Origin: Marinobacter sp.
GTDB taxonomy: Bacteria > Pseudomonadota > Gammaproteobacteria > Pseudomonadales > Oleiphilaceae
Reading direction: 5' to 3'
DNA length: 64,000 nt
Assembly (NCBI GenBank): GCA_018402255.1
Contig: JAGYIS010000004.1
Coordinates: 124,001 to 188,000, forward strand
The notes under the pieces were generated by a model, which was not told the DNA's origin, ran no database searches, and saw nothing but the letters and a program-made list of their open reading frames with translations. Positions 37,255 through 45,824 of the stretch are shown here, in pieces. Position 1 is the stretch's first letter. The number at the start of each line of letters is the position of its first letter. Made by a program: the position numbers and the translations under genes.

Positions 37255-37713
37255 TCAATCGAAGCGGTAGTGCCGGATCGCGGTTGCTGCCCTGCGAACT
37301 TCATCAGCATGTTCCTTTTCTACCGCAAGTCGCTCTTTATCCATCTTCTGGACGAATTTGGTTTCGGTACTCTGCCGCGCGCGGTGCGTGGGCATATGCT
37401 GAATCTTGTCGTGAACCGTCTGGAACACGTAAAACGGTGACTTCTCCAGCAGCTCTGGCGCAATGTAGTCCAGTAAACCCTTGAGCCTAAGACAGGCTTC
37501 GGAGTATTCCACCTGGTCCTCCTCCACCGCCATGGCAATGATGCGAATACTCTCGATCATCTCGTCACGGCGCTTGGCCTGGAATTCTTCCGTCTTCCTT
37601 TGGCGCTGGCGGTGTTCAGCGATGGCCCTGCTCTGGCGCCAGATGTAGTAGAGCAACACCGCGATGGCGATCAGGCCAAGGGCTATGATGACCAGTTGCA
37701 GTCCTCTGGGCAT
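37255..37713 (-). CDS. DUF2489 membrane-anchored protein
   Basis: The 152-aa product has one N-terminal membrane helix (LQLVIIALGLIAIAVLLYYIW), then a basic coiled coil (EHRQRQRKTEEFQAKRRDEM) and the DUF2489 core (RIIAMAVEEDQVEYSEACLRLKGLLDYIAPELL). The function of the family is unknown. It starts 25 bp after the molybdopterin oxidoreductase gene on the same strand, so the two are probably one transcript; whether they cooperate is not known. Confidence 0.85.
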   Translation of the reverse strand: MPRGLQLVIIALGLIAIAVLLYYIWRQSRAIAEHRQRQRKTEEFQAKRRDEMIESIRIIAMAVEEDQVEYSEACLRLKGLLDYIAPELLEKSPFYVFQTVHDKIQHMPTHRARQSTETKFVQKMDKERLAVEKEHADEVRRAATAIRHYRFD

Positions 37714-37738
37714 GTTGGGTCTCCTGAATCAGAATGAG

Positions 37739-40033
37739 TCACGCTTGTTTGCGTTGGGCCTCAGTTTGCCAGACTTTGACCTGCACTACCTGCCCGTTGA
37801 GTACGGAAGTGCCGGAAACCGGATCAACCTCGGCGTCATCCAGCACATCATTGATGCTTGCACCGGCATGGGCGGTCGCAACCGATTGGCCGGTGCCCGG
37901 CCGGCTGTGTCCCCAGCCATGGGGTATCGAGACAACGCCGGGCATGATGTCTTCGGTAATTTCGACGGGTAACACCACCGAACGGTCGCCGGAGCCGATC
38001 TGCGCCTGCTGACCGTCCACAAGGCCACGGTTTGTGGCATCCTGCGGATGCATCATCAGGGTGCAGCGATTCTTGCCTTTCACCAGGCGCTGACTGTTGT
38101 GCATCCATGAGTTGTTGCTGCGTACGTGGCGGCGGCCGATCAGTTGTAATTGGTCGCCCGATGGCTGCTCCAGCAGGGCTCTCAGACGTTCAACATCCGC
38201 CAGGTAGCGGCGCGGTGCAAGCTGGATCTTGCCATCCCGGGTGAACAGCCGGTCTGGCAGGCTGGGTTGTAACGAGCCGAGATCAACGCCGCTTGGGTAA
38301 TCCTTCAAGGCTGACAATGACAGCCCTTTGGGCAAATCCTGCCAGCGCCGGTTCAGCGGGCTGAGTTTGGCCAAGCTCTTCAGAGGGTGGCGCTTGGGCA
38401 GTATGTCCATAACCAGATCCAGCGCTGGCTGAACAAGCTTGCCAGCCTTGCCCAGGCTGGCGCCGTAAGGGCCGGTGCGCAGCATCATATCCAGAATCGG
38501 GTCTGGCCCCAAACGCTTGAAGGCGCGCCAGCCAAGCTCTGCACGCCACGGCAGGCCGCCGCCCTTGCGTTGTTTTTCCAGGCGGTGGGCCAACTCCAGA
38601 AGAATCTGCCAGTCATGACGGGCATCGGGGCCCGGATCGAACAGAGCTTCGCTGTACTTGGCGACGTTGCGAACGGCAAACATGCTGAAGATCAGATCGT
38701 AATGGCTGCGCTCCAGGGCTGCCGTTGGGGGCAGAATCACGTCGGCATGTCGGGTGGTTTCATTCAGGTAGTAATCTACCGACACCATGAACTCCAGCCC
38801 GCCCAGGGCTTGCTCCAAACGCGGGCCATTGGGGCTGGAAAGCACCGGGTTACCGGCCACTGAGACAAACGCATGGATCTGGCCTTCGCCCGGGGTCAGA
38901 ATCTCATCCGCCATGGTGCTGGCGGGGTATTCGCCAGCAAACTCTGGCAGCTTTTTCACCCGGCTGTAACGTTTGCCGAAGTGGCCGTTCTGGCCAGACA
39001 TTGCGCCGAGTGCAACCAGGTCCACCGCCGGTTGAGTGAACAGAACACCCCCCGGGATGTCCAGTTTGCCGGTAAGAATGTTCAGGCAGTAGGCCAGCCA
39101 GGTGGTTGTGCCGCCAAACGCCTGGGTGCTGGTGCCCATGCGGGTATACAGCGCGGCTTTGCGGGTGCCGGCCAAGTCCCGGGCCAGCTGGCGGATTGCC
39201 TCGGCAGACAGGCCGGTGTGGCCAGCAACGGATTCGGGCGCAAAGCTCAGGCAGGCCAGGTGCAGCAGGTCAATATCTTTGATCAGGCGCTCAGCTGCGC
39301 CGACATTGACCAGTTTCTCGTCAAATAACGTGTACACCATGGCCATCAGCAGTAACGCATCTGTGCCGGGGCGAACAAAGTGAAAATCGTCCGCCAGCTT
39401 GGCCGTTTCAGTGCGGCGGGGGTCGATGACCACCAGTTTGCCGCCCCGCTGTTTGAGAGCTTTCAGCCGCCCACGCACATCCGGCACTGTCATAAGGCTG
39501 CCATTGGAAGCCATCGGGTTTGCCCCAATGCAGATAAAAAGATCGGTATTGTCTATGTCCGGGATCGGGAAAAGAATCTGGTGCCCGAACATCTCCAGGC
39601 TCGCCAGCATATGTGGCAACTGGTCATTGGAGGTGGCCGAGAACCGGTTCTGAGTGCCGATGGCCCGCAGGAACGGCATGGTGGTCATCAGAGCGCCGTG
39701 ATTATGTACATTAGGGTTGCCCAGATATACCCCGACACTGTTTTTGCCGTGCTTGCTGCGTACTTCATGCAAGCGCCGGGCGACCAGGTCGAATGCCTCA
39801 TCCCAGGACATTTCCTGCCAGCCATTGGCGGTTTTACGAACCGGTTTGCGCAGGCGCTCCGGGTCTTCATGCAAATCCTGCAACGCCACCGCCTTGGGGC
39901 AGATATGGCCCTGGCTGAGGGGATCCTGCTCATCACCTTTGATGGAGGAGATCTTGCCGTTCTGAACCTCAATGGCAACGCCACACATGGCTTCGCAGAG
40001 GTGACAGGTGCGGTAGTGAGTGCCGTTTTCCAT
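37739..40033 (-). CDS. Molybdopterin-dependent oxidoreductase (formate dehydrogenase-like)
   Basis: The 764-aa product begins with a 4Fe-4S site (CHLCEAMC at residues 10-17, then HICPKA at 45) and has the molybdopterin oxidoreductase domain (DNTDLFICIGANPMASNGS region) and the C-terminal dinucleotide-binding domain (HPQDATNRGLVDGQQAQIGS). There is no Tat signal, so it is predicted cytosolic. The substrate is not evident: it is in the formate dehydrogenase/nitrate reductase superfamily, but no selenocysteine or clear FDH-specific signature was seen and no accessory subunit genes are adjacent. A DUF2489 gene follows. Confidence 0.88.
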   Translation of the reverse strand: MENGTHYRTCHLCEAMCGVAIEVQNGKISSIKGDEQDPLSQGHICPKAVALQDLHEDPERLRKPVRKTANGWQEMSWDEAFDLVARRLHEVRSKHGKNSVGVYLGNPNVHNHGALMTTMPFLRAIGTQNRFSATSNDQLPHMLASLEMFGHQILFPIPDIDNTDLFICIGANPMASNGSLMTVPDVRGRLKALKQRGGKLVVIDPRRTETAKLADDFHFVRPGTDALLLMAMVYTLFDEKLVNVGAAERLIKDIDLLHLACLSFAPESVAGHTGLSAEAIRQLARDLAGTRKAALYTRMGTSTQAFGGTTTWLAYCLNILTGKLDIPGGVLFTQPAVDLVALGAMSGQNGHFGKRYSRVKKLPEFAGEYPASTMADEILTPGEGQIHAFVSVAGNPVLSSPNGPRLEQALGGLEFMVSVDYYLNETTRHADVILPPTAALERSHYDLIFSMFAVRNVAKYSEALFDPGPDARHDWQILLELAHRLEKQRKGGGLPWRAELGWRAFKRLGPDPILDMMLRTGPYGASLGKAGKLVQPALDLVMDILPKRHPLKSLAKLSPLNRRWQDLPKGLSLSALKDYPSGVDLGSLQPSLPDRLFTRDGKIQLAPRRYLADVERLRALLEQPSGDQLQLIGRRHVRSNNSWMHNSQRLVKGKNRCTLMMHPQDATNRGLVDGQQAQIGSGDRSVVLPVEITEDIMPGVVSIPHGWGHSRPGTGQSVATAHAGASINDVLDDAEVDPVSGTSVLNGQVVQVKVWQTEAQRKQA

Positions 40034-40142
40034 GGGAGCTCCCGAATTGTTTTTATGCTGGATCAGGTTGTCGTGGTTTCAAAGTGCAACCAGATTAGCA
40101 GGAAATGGGGAATGAATGAAATTGTCGACTGAGGGAAAAGTG

Positions 40143-40164
40143 AAGGCCGGCAAATGCCGGCCTT
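40143..40164 (-). terminator. Hairpin after the aupB-like gene
   Basis: AAGGCCGGC-AAAT-GCCGGCCTT forms a 9-bp stem six bases past the lipoprotein stop. On the minus strand it runs into CACTTTTCCC, a weak T-tract. Confidence 0.65.
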
Positions 40165-40169
40165 GGATT

Positions 40170-43100
40170 TTACTGTTGAGTGGATGGCGATAGATAGTTC
40201 AGGTACAGCTGCCGTTCGGGTATTGTCAGTGCCAGAGAGGTGCGGGGCCCTAAGCCGAGGAAGTTGCCTAAACCTCCCAGGGTGTTCCCGTCAATGACAA
40301 TATTCGGCAGTCCAACGGTTGCGGTGTTTCTTTGCAGAATTTGCATGCGCCCATCATCCAGAAAGGTAACGGGCCCCGATAGCTTGAGGTTGTTAATCGG
40401 AAAACTCCGCATATTATGGTCGAGCTCCGTCAGAGGGATTTCTGGTTTCAGATAAGGTGCGTCCATATACAGGTCCAGCTCGGTTTCAAACGTAAGTACG
40501 CCCTCAGCATTGGTAAATAGATAGCCGCTGATCAACTCGTTTCTTTCGTCCCCTTCATATCGCATGCGCATCAGCATGGGTCCAGTCTTTATGCTGTGAT
40601 GTTTCCCGACAAGCCAGGCCACCAGATCGGAAATGCTGACATTGACATCAAGTTCTGAGGTATACAGCACTGACGGGTGCAGCTTCACCGGAACTCTCCC
40701 CAGATCATCTGGTTGGCCGATTACCGCAACATCCAGCATTGCCGTCAGGTAAATGAATTTGTCTTGTTCGCAAGTCTGGCCAACGCGGCACCCAATATTC
40801 GCATTGTCGACCAGCGTGCTGTTCACACTGCCGGGCTGGTAGCGAACCTGACCTGAGTTTTCGATAGCGGCATAGGAGCCTGATTCGTCAGGCTGAACCT
40901 TTTGTTCCGGATTGGCGATCTGAAAATCACTGTTAACGTCTGCTGTTGGTAGGTTTCGCAGCGGAGCTAAAACTCCCGGACTCTCTGGGTCGCCGCCAAT
41001 GAAGTAATTCTCCATGGTCGGGCCGCCAAAGGTTCGAACAGGGTTGCGAATGGATTGGCTAAGAACCTGAGTCTGAAGTGGAAGATTGGCGATGGATTTA
41101 ATGCCATTTGCTCCAGATGTCAGGCGATAACGGTAGTGCGTGCCGGATTGCCAGCGCTCATTAGGAATGATCTTGATTTCTTGCGAGCTGACCTCCACGA
41201 CAAAGTCGGTGAATGCCTGCCACGCGCCGTCCTTGAATTCCTCCATTCGTACGGTGTCACCAGCGATGATTGAGTCGCTCTTCATAACCTGCGAGAAACG
41301 CACGACTACAGGTTGGTGGCCAGGATGCGCATGAATTGGCAGTAAATCGTCTGTACTTTTGCCTCCGGCACAACGGCCCTGATTGCCAGCTTCTGGATTG
41401 GTTGGAACGCTAACCTTCGCACATGGGTAACCAGGCAATGAGGTTAAGACCACGGGAGACTGATTGGTGGGGGTGTCCTCATTAGTGCGCGGTCGGGCGA
41501 ACACTTTTTCAGTCGGCGTCAGCGCATGGCCTGCGATATCGGTAATGCTACCCGAAAGTGACAGTCGGTACTCCCTTCCCCCTTCAAGCGGGGATTCCGG
41601 CGCGACTGACAGTGCCGAACCGTTGAGTGTAAGTTTAACCGGCGTTGGATCGTTTGGGTTGTCCGCGGGATACAACGTGACTGAGCTGCTTGTTACGGTG
41701 CTTGGGAGCAGAGGCTCAGAGAAGAACACCGTAAGGGGATCGCCGGGAAGCAGTTTGTCTACATCGGCAGTCTCAGGGGACCAACTCTTAACAAACGGAG
41801 CCTCTTGGTCCGCAAACTGCTCTGGCGAAGGCGCGTCCTTCTCAAAACGGAAGCCTTCAAGCCGGAATGAGATCAGCCCTGAGGCCTGGTCTACGCCCAT
41901 CACCTCGGGTTCAATAACGCCAACCGCCTCTATGGTCAGTGTGCCGTCTTCAACGATCGCTGTTCCGACCAGCTGCACGTGCATCAGCTGTTGAGCGAAG
42001 GCTGCGTTTGCAACCGAATTATCGGCGTTCAGCGCCATGTCGATGTACAGCTCGACCAGTCGAGGGGCATCCTCGGCGTCGGTGTACGGGTTGGGCATCA
42101 AGAACCCGTTGGCATCGGAGATGAATCGAACGCTCACATCTTCGGATTCGAAACCGGCCGGTACCGCTCCGGCAACATTAATCACGACGCTGGAGCCAGT
42201 CATTAACGATCCGCGGCTGATGGCCAAAGGTACGCTTTTGCCAACACGCTCAAATCGGGGAATGTATCCGAGCTCCGCGAAAACAACCCCGCCGGCGGTG
42301 GTCGGATTGTTGTCGCCAAGCAGCTTTGATTGCAGGTTCACCGTATTGAAGTCGGCACCGGAAATGGCAACCTGGCCCGCGCTGTCCGCTGCTTTTTGTG
42401 CAGCGAACTGACGCTCCCCGTTAGGGGATCGGGTATCCATCGGCTGAAAGGTCCAGGGGGCTTCCGCTGGCACGGTCAGGTTGGCGCCAAGAATGTCACT
42501 CTGGATGCCGTCGGTCACGTCAATTGAATAGGTTTGCGTCGGGTCCAGGTAATCATTCGGATCGACGGTCAGGCGGTGCCCGCGCAGGTAGACTTCTGCG
42601 GGCACCAGTTCGCCTTCGCTGTCGAGCAGGCTGAAGGTTTCGCCGTAGACAACCGTTGAGGCTTTGACCGGCTCAGTGAATTGAACTCGCAAGACTGACA
42701 GGTCGGTTGCAGGATAGCGGTCGTCACCCAATGGGATCAGCCGTGCAACGCGGAAGTCGACACCTTCAGTCTGGCTCAGTAGAGGGCCACTGGTTGACGG
42801 CTCAGTCTTGAACACTATGCCGTCGTCTGTGAGGGCCACGGCTTGCCCGGCCACTTCCAGCCCGTCTGCCGTCAGTGTGTAGACCCGGCCTGGAGACAAG
42901 GTCTCAGCAGGCTTTACCGCCAAGCCCTTATCGCCGGCGGTGAGCATCGCCGCTTCCAGCGCGACGATATTGCCCTGATCATCTTTCAGGATCAGAGCGT
43001 CCGCGATATCGCTTTCGGGCGTAGTAATCCGGTCGGTAAAGCGCAGAAAAACAGGCGCACTCACCGGCACGGCGGTGGTGAACATGTGCTGCCCGTCAGC

Positions 43101-43235
43101 CATGACCGGGGTGTCTGCCGGATAGGCAAAATAGAGCTCCGGTGCAGCCGCTGACTTGCTTACCGTCTGCGTATCGCCACCGCAACCCACTAGACCGAGA
43201 CCCGCAGTTGCGAGTGCAATCATTGTTTTTTTCAT
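40170..43235 (-). CDS. Large lipoprotein with SbsA/Big_5 Ig-like domains, AupB-like
   Basis: The 1021-aa product has a lipobox LVGC with the lipid cysteine at residue 18. At least four bacterial Ig-like (Big_5) units are visible by the pattern VxF-(S/T)-x-PxxxxTV: VFLRFTDRITTPES, LRVQFTEPVKASTV, VFFSEPLLPSTVTSS and VVRFSQVMKSDSI. The gene starts ten bases after a FadL-like outer-membrane protein gene. That pair and domain make-up resemble AupA-AupB of Marinobacter, where AupB is a lipoprotein acting with AupA in uptake of poorly soluble hydrocarbons. The identity is by resemblance and synteny only. Confidence 0.7.
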   Translation of the reverse strand: MKKTMIALATAGLGLVGCGGDTQTVSKSAAAPELYFAYPADTPVMADGQHMFTTAVPVSAPVFLRFTDRITTPESDIADALILKDDQGNIVALEAAMLTAGDKGLAVKPAETLSPGRVYTLTADGLEVAGQAVALTDDGIVFKTEPSTSGPLLSQTEGVDFRVARLIPLGDDRYPATDLSVLRVQFTEPVKASTVVYGETFSLLDSEGELVPAEVYLRGHRLTVDPNDYLDPTQTYSIDVTDGIQSDILGANLTVPAEAPWTFQPMDTRSPNGERQFAAQKAADSAGQVAISGADFNTVNLQSKLLGDNNPTTAGGVVFAELGYIPRFERVGKSVPLAISRGSLMTGSSVVINVAGAVPAGFESEDVSVRFISDANGFLMPNPYTDAEDAPRLVELYIDMALNADNSVANAAFAQQLMHVQLVGTAIVEDGTLTIEAVGVIEPEVMGVDQASGLISFRLEGFRFEKDAPSPEQFADQEAPFVKSWSPETADVDKLLPGDPLTVFFSEPLLPSTVTSSSVTLYPADNPNDPTPVKLTLNGSALSVAPESPLEGGREYRLSLSGSITDIAGHALTPTEKVFARPRTNEDTPTNQSPVVLTSLPGYPCAKVSVPTNPEAGNQGRCAGGKSTDDLLPIHAHPGHQPVVVRFSQVMKSDSIIAGDTVRMEEFKDGAWQAFTDFVVEVSSQEIKIIPNERWQSGTHYRYRLTSGANGIKSIANLPLQTQVLSQSIRNPVRTFGGPTMENYFIGGDPESPGVLAPLRNLPTADVNSDFQIANPEQKVQPDESGSYAAIENSGQVRYQPGSVNSTLVDNANIGCRVGQTCEQDKFIYLTAMLDVAVIGQPDDLGRVPVKLHPSVLYTSELDVNVSISDLVAWLVGKHHSIKTGPMLMRMRYEGDERNELISGYLFTNAEGVLTFETELDLYMDAPYLKPEIPLTELDHNMRSFPINNLKLSGPVTFLDDGRMQILQRNTATVGLPNIVIDGNTLGGLGNFLGLGPRTSLALTIPERQLYLNYLSPSTQQ

Positions 43236-43245
43236 GATGAGCCTC

Positions 43246-44583
43246 TCAGAACTTCAGGGTGACTGAGCCACTGACAACGTGGATGTCGCCGTCGGCCGTT
43301 ACCGCTTCTTCGTTGCCATTGAAGTCAACAATCGTGAAATCGCGTTCCTGCAGTTGCTGGTACTGGTAGCCGATATCAAAGCGAACCGGGTAAGCCAGTA
43401 ACCGGGTCCGGTTGTAGGTGGCACTCAGGCCCAGGCCAAGCACAATCTTGTCGGTGTCGAGATAGTTAACCTCAGGATTGCGGGTCGATTTGAGCGGCGA
43501 CTCCTCGTAGGCAATGCCAGCCCTCAGAGCAAAGTTCTCGTTCAAAGTGTATTCGCCACCCAGGCGAGGCACCAGAATGTCGTCGAACTTCATCCGACTG
43601 GCCGGTGCAACATCGCCCTGATCTTTGATGCTGTCGCGGGCGAAGATACGCTCCAGCTCCGACCAGTTTTGCTGCTCCAGGCTGCCGCCAATCCGCCAGC
43701 CTTCACCCCGATACTGGGTGCCGATGCTGAGGGTTTCCGGCTGGAAGGAGTCGATGGTGGAGACCGCCAGGCTCAAGCCCGGATCAGGAATGGTCTGGCT
43801 CACGATCACGTTGGACGAAATGGTGGTCGATGAGGTGGACTTGGTGCGATAGGCAATGGCCGTTTCCCAGCCACTGAGGAAGCAGTTGCTCTCAGGGCAG
43901 AAGGTTTCACCGTGATCAATATTGACGCTGAGGATGCTTTTCAGCGATGGCTTGGCGTTAACGCTGAGTTTTTCCTTCTCGGTGTCGCCGGCCAGGTTGG
44001 AGGTCGCGATCAGCTCCGCTTCGGCTTCCAGGGTGATTCGAGCCGACACGCCCGCGTCTATTCCGCGCCAGATACGGGTTGCGCCACCCAGATTCAGGAA
44101 TAGCGGCTCTTTTCCGTACTGCAGAAACTGACCGGTTTCGGAGGTCTCGGATGAGAACGCGAGCATCTCCTTACCGTACTTTTCCACGCCGGCAATAAAG
44201 CCAAGATACAGCGGATGGCCGAAGCGAGTGAGTGATCCCAGGTTGGTCTTCATGCCGACCAGAACGTGCTGGCTCGGGGAGCTGGAGACCACATCGCCGT
44301 CGCGATTCGGGCCGGATGCGCGCAGTTCCTGTTCGGCATGCAGCAGGCCGGTGGTCAGCTCACCCCGTGGGTCTTTGGTCAAATAGGCAGGGTTGTAGTA
44401 GGTGGCTGAAACCTGATCGTTAAACATCGACAAGGACTGGGCGGTCGCCACATCAACAGGCATCACGCCATAGCTGGTGCCCAGATTGCCCATGCTGGCA
44501 CTCACAGGGATAGCAAAGGTGGTGGATACAGCTGCAACAGCCAGGGACACCGCCCGTACCGAAAATCGGGGGGAAAGAACCAT
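43246..44583 (-). CDS. FadL-like outer-membrane protein, AupA-like
   Basis: The 445-aa product has a signal peptide (AVSLAVAAVSTTFAIPVSAS) and an OmpP1/FadL-type start (DVATAQSLSMFNDQVSATYYNPAYL, with NPA as in the FadL plug). Beta-barrel sequence follows and ends in VTLKF, a C-terminal phenylalanine for BAM assembly. It is more divergent than the FadL at 16111-17586. The adjacent lipoprotein supports an AupA-like role in hydrophobic-substrate uptake. An A-rich CA motif lies 20 bases upstream of the start. Confidence 0.75.
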   Translation of the reverse strand: MVLSPRFSVRAVSLAVAAVSTTFAIPVSASMGNLGTSYGVMPVDVATAQSLSMFNDQVSATYYNPAYLTKDPRGELTTGLLHAEQELRASGPNRDGDVVSSSPSQHVLVGMKTNLGSLTRFGHPLYLGFIAGVEKYGKEMLAFSSETSETGQFLQYGKEPLFLNLGGATRIWRGIDAGVSARITLEAEAELIATSNLAGDTEKEKLSVNAKPSLKSILSVNIDHGETFCPESNCFLSGWETAIAYRTKSTSSTTISSNVIVSQTIPDPGLSLAVSTIDSFQPETLSIGTQYRGEGWRIGGSLEQQNWSELERIFARDSIKDQGDVAPASRMKFDDILVPRLGGEYTLNENFALRAGIAYEESPLKSTRNPEVNYLDTDKIVLGLGLSATYNRTRLLAYPVRFDIGYQYQQLQERDFTIVDFNGNEEAVTADGDIHVVSGSVTLKF

Positions 44584-44602
44584 TGATACACTCCATTCGC
44601 AC

Positions 44603-44614
44603 TATTGTTTTTGT
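44603..44614 (-). promoter_or_regulatory. Candidate Hfq/Crc CA motif in the aupA-like leader
   Basis: On the minus strand the leader reads GACAAAAACAATAG, containing AAAAACAA, which fits AANAANAA. It ends about 20 bases before the start codon, overlapping the ribosome-site neighbourhood (GAATGGAG). Such sites are bound by Hfq-Crc in Pseudomonas. Function here is inference. Confidence 0.4.
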
Positions 44615-44823
44615 CGTAAGCCCTGTGAATTGGCAATTCAGGCAGGACGGGTACGTTTTTCAGGTTTAAGTGTATTGGGCTTGTCTGATCGGGACGTTGG
44701 CTTCTGTGACGAAAATCAGTGTCTGCAAAACCACGTCAAGGTCATCGTTGTTCAAAATTACCTACTATTCATAGGCATAACAGGCCATGCGTGTGTATTT
44801 TTGTTGCGGATTATTTCTGCGGA

Positions 44824-44850
44824 TATAAAAAAGCTCCCGGAGGGAGCTTT
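44824..44850 (-). terminator. Intrinsic terminator of the PEP-CTERM gene
   Basis: AAGCTCCC-GGA-GGGAGCTT forms an 8-bp stem, followed on the minus strand by TTTTTTATA. It lies 27 bp past the stop. Confidence 0.85.
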
Positions 44851-44876
44851 GGAGGTTATGTAAGAAAAGTCGACAG

Positions 44877-45479
44877 TCAGGCCGGGCGGTGCAGTTTTCT
44901 GCGCAGAGTGGCCAACCCCAGAATGCCCAGGCCTAGCAAGCCGAGCGTGCCTGGCTCGGGAACCTTGGCGATATCCTTGTAATAGAGGTTGACGTGGGAC
45001 AGGCCACCACCCTTCGGTTTATCAAAGCTCGAACCGTGGAAAAACGCCCATGAGCCGGAACTTACGCCATCAGCGAGAGAAAACACAAACCATTCATCTG
45101 GCTGGTTGCCAGTACCAAACTTGAAGCCAAGGGCAGCATGGGCGTAGTTGTCCCAGAAGCTGCTGTCGAAGCTCCAGGTCCCTGTGCTGCCATTCTGGGC
45201 GTAGTGAATGTTGAATGGATTGGCACCGCCGGTTTTGCCGGCACTGAGATAACCCACACCGGTGCCACCGTTGTTGATAAACAGGTCGTTGTGATTGGCG
45301 CCGGTGATGTTGCCTGAGCCGGAAGCCAGGCAAGCAGAGGCTTCTGTATCACTGATCTGCATGTAATTGATGGTCGGGTTGGTGTTGCAGGAGATGACAG
45401 CCGCCTGGGTGTATGGCGCCGCCAACAGCAGGACACTGAGGCCGAAAAATAGTCTAGAAATGCTTTTTTGTGCGGTCAT
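44877..45479 (-). CDS. PEP-CTERM sorting-domain protein
   Basis: The 200-aa product has a signal peptide (LFFGLSVLLLAAPYTQAA) and a classic exosortase tail: VPEPGTLGLLGLGILGLATL followed by RRK. It should be exported, processed by an exosortase and released or anchored at the surface. The middle (SSFWDNYAHAALGFKFG) contains few charges and two or three cysteines; its role is unknown. The exosortase genes are not in this window. A strong AAAGGAGG site precedes the ATG and a sigma-54 promoter precedes that. Confidence 0.92.
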   Translation of the reverse strand: MTAQKSISRLFFGLSVLLLAAPYTQAAVISCNTNPTINYMQISDTEASACLASGSGNITGANHNDLFINNGGTGVGYLSAGKTGGANPFNIHYAQNGSTGTWSFDSSFWDNYAHAALGFKFGTGNQPDEWFVFSLADGVSSGSWAFFHGSSFDKPKGGGLSHVNLYYKDIAKVPEPGTLGLLGLGILGLATLRRKLHRPA

Positions 45480-45520
45480 GATGGGCCTCCTTTGGCGACA
45501 TGCTTAACCCTGTTCACGTT

Positions 45521-45538
45521 AAGCAGGGGCTATGCCAA
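45521..45538 (-). promoter_or_regulatory. Sigma-54 promoter of the PEP-CTERM gene
   Basis: On the minus strand TTGGCATAGCCCCTGCTT has GG and GC exactly ten bases apart (-24/-12 spacing) and matches most of the sigma-54 consensus. Transcription would start near 45511, giving a leader of about 32 bases. Sigma-54 promoters are known ahead of PEP-CTERM genes in exosortase-bearing bacteria with PrsK/PrsR. Confidence 0.75.
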
Positions 45539-45650
45539 GAGGAGAAAGTCGATTTTTCACAATAAGATGGGTGTTTGGAGCAAAGCCGGCAGGCGTCCAA
45601 CTGTAAAGAAAGTCAACATGTGCCAGGTCTGCCGTCAGTCCAAAAATGAC

Positions 45651-45672
45651 AAAGCCCGCTCGATCGCGGGCC
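45651..45672 (-). terminator. Terminator after the tRNA gene
   Basis: GCCCGC-GATCGA-GCGGGC on the minus strand is followed by TTTGTCATTTTT, 14 bases past the tRNA CCA end. Confidence 0.8.
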
Positions 45673-45685
45673 AAGTGCTTTGATG

Positions 45686-45762
45686 TGGTGGGCCCACCTG
45701 GACTCGAACCAGGGACCAAAGGATTATGAGTCCTCTGCTCTAACCAACTGAGCTATAGGCCC
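45686..45762 (-). tRNA. tRNA with CAU anticodon (Ile2 or elongator Met)
   Basis: The 77-nt cloverleaf includes an encoded CCA. The acceptor stem GGGCCTA pairs with TGGGCCC (one G-U), the D arm is AGCTCAGTTGGTTAGAGC, the anticodon loop is ACTCATAA, and the T arm is GGTTCGAGTCC. The anticodon stem GAGGACTCATAATCCTT and variable region TTGGTC resemble isoleucine tRNA whose C34 is changed to lysidine (ileX type) more than elongator methionine tRNA (metT). Automatic tools would often label it Met. It lies between rpoD and the PEP-CTERM gene. Confidence 0.9.
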
Positions 45763-45770
45763 TTAAACAA

Positions 45771-45808
45771 AGCGGGCGCCATTATACCCATGGGGGTTGG
45801 CGCCCGCT
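45771..45808 (-). terminator. rpoD terminator whose loop carries the tRNA -10 box
   Basis: AGCGGGCGCC (45771-45780) pairs with GGCGCCCGCT (45799-45808), 16 bp past the rpoD stop, with TTTGTTTAA after it on the minus strand. The 18-base loop contains TATAAT (minus strand, 45781-45786), about 20 bases upstream of the tRNA 5' end; no good -35 box was seen. Confidence 0.7.
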
Positions 45809-45824
45809 ACTGTGTTTGTTGCTT

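Noticed and set aside
39380-40132. 250-aa ORF antisense to the molybdopterin oxidoreductase
   Set aside because: Shadow; the minus-strand gene has clear iron-sulfur and molybdopterin motifs.
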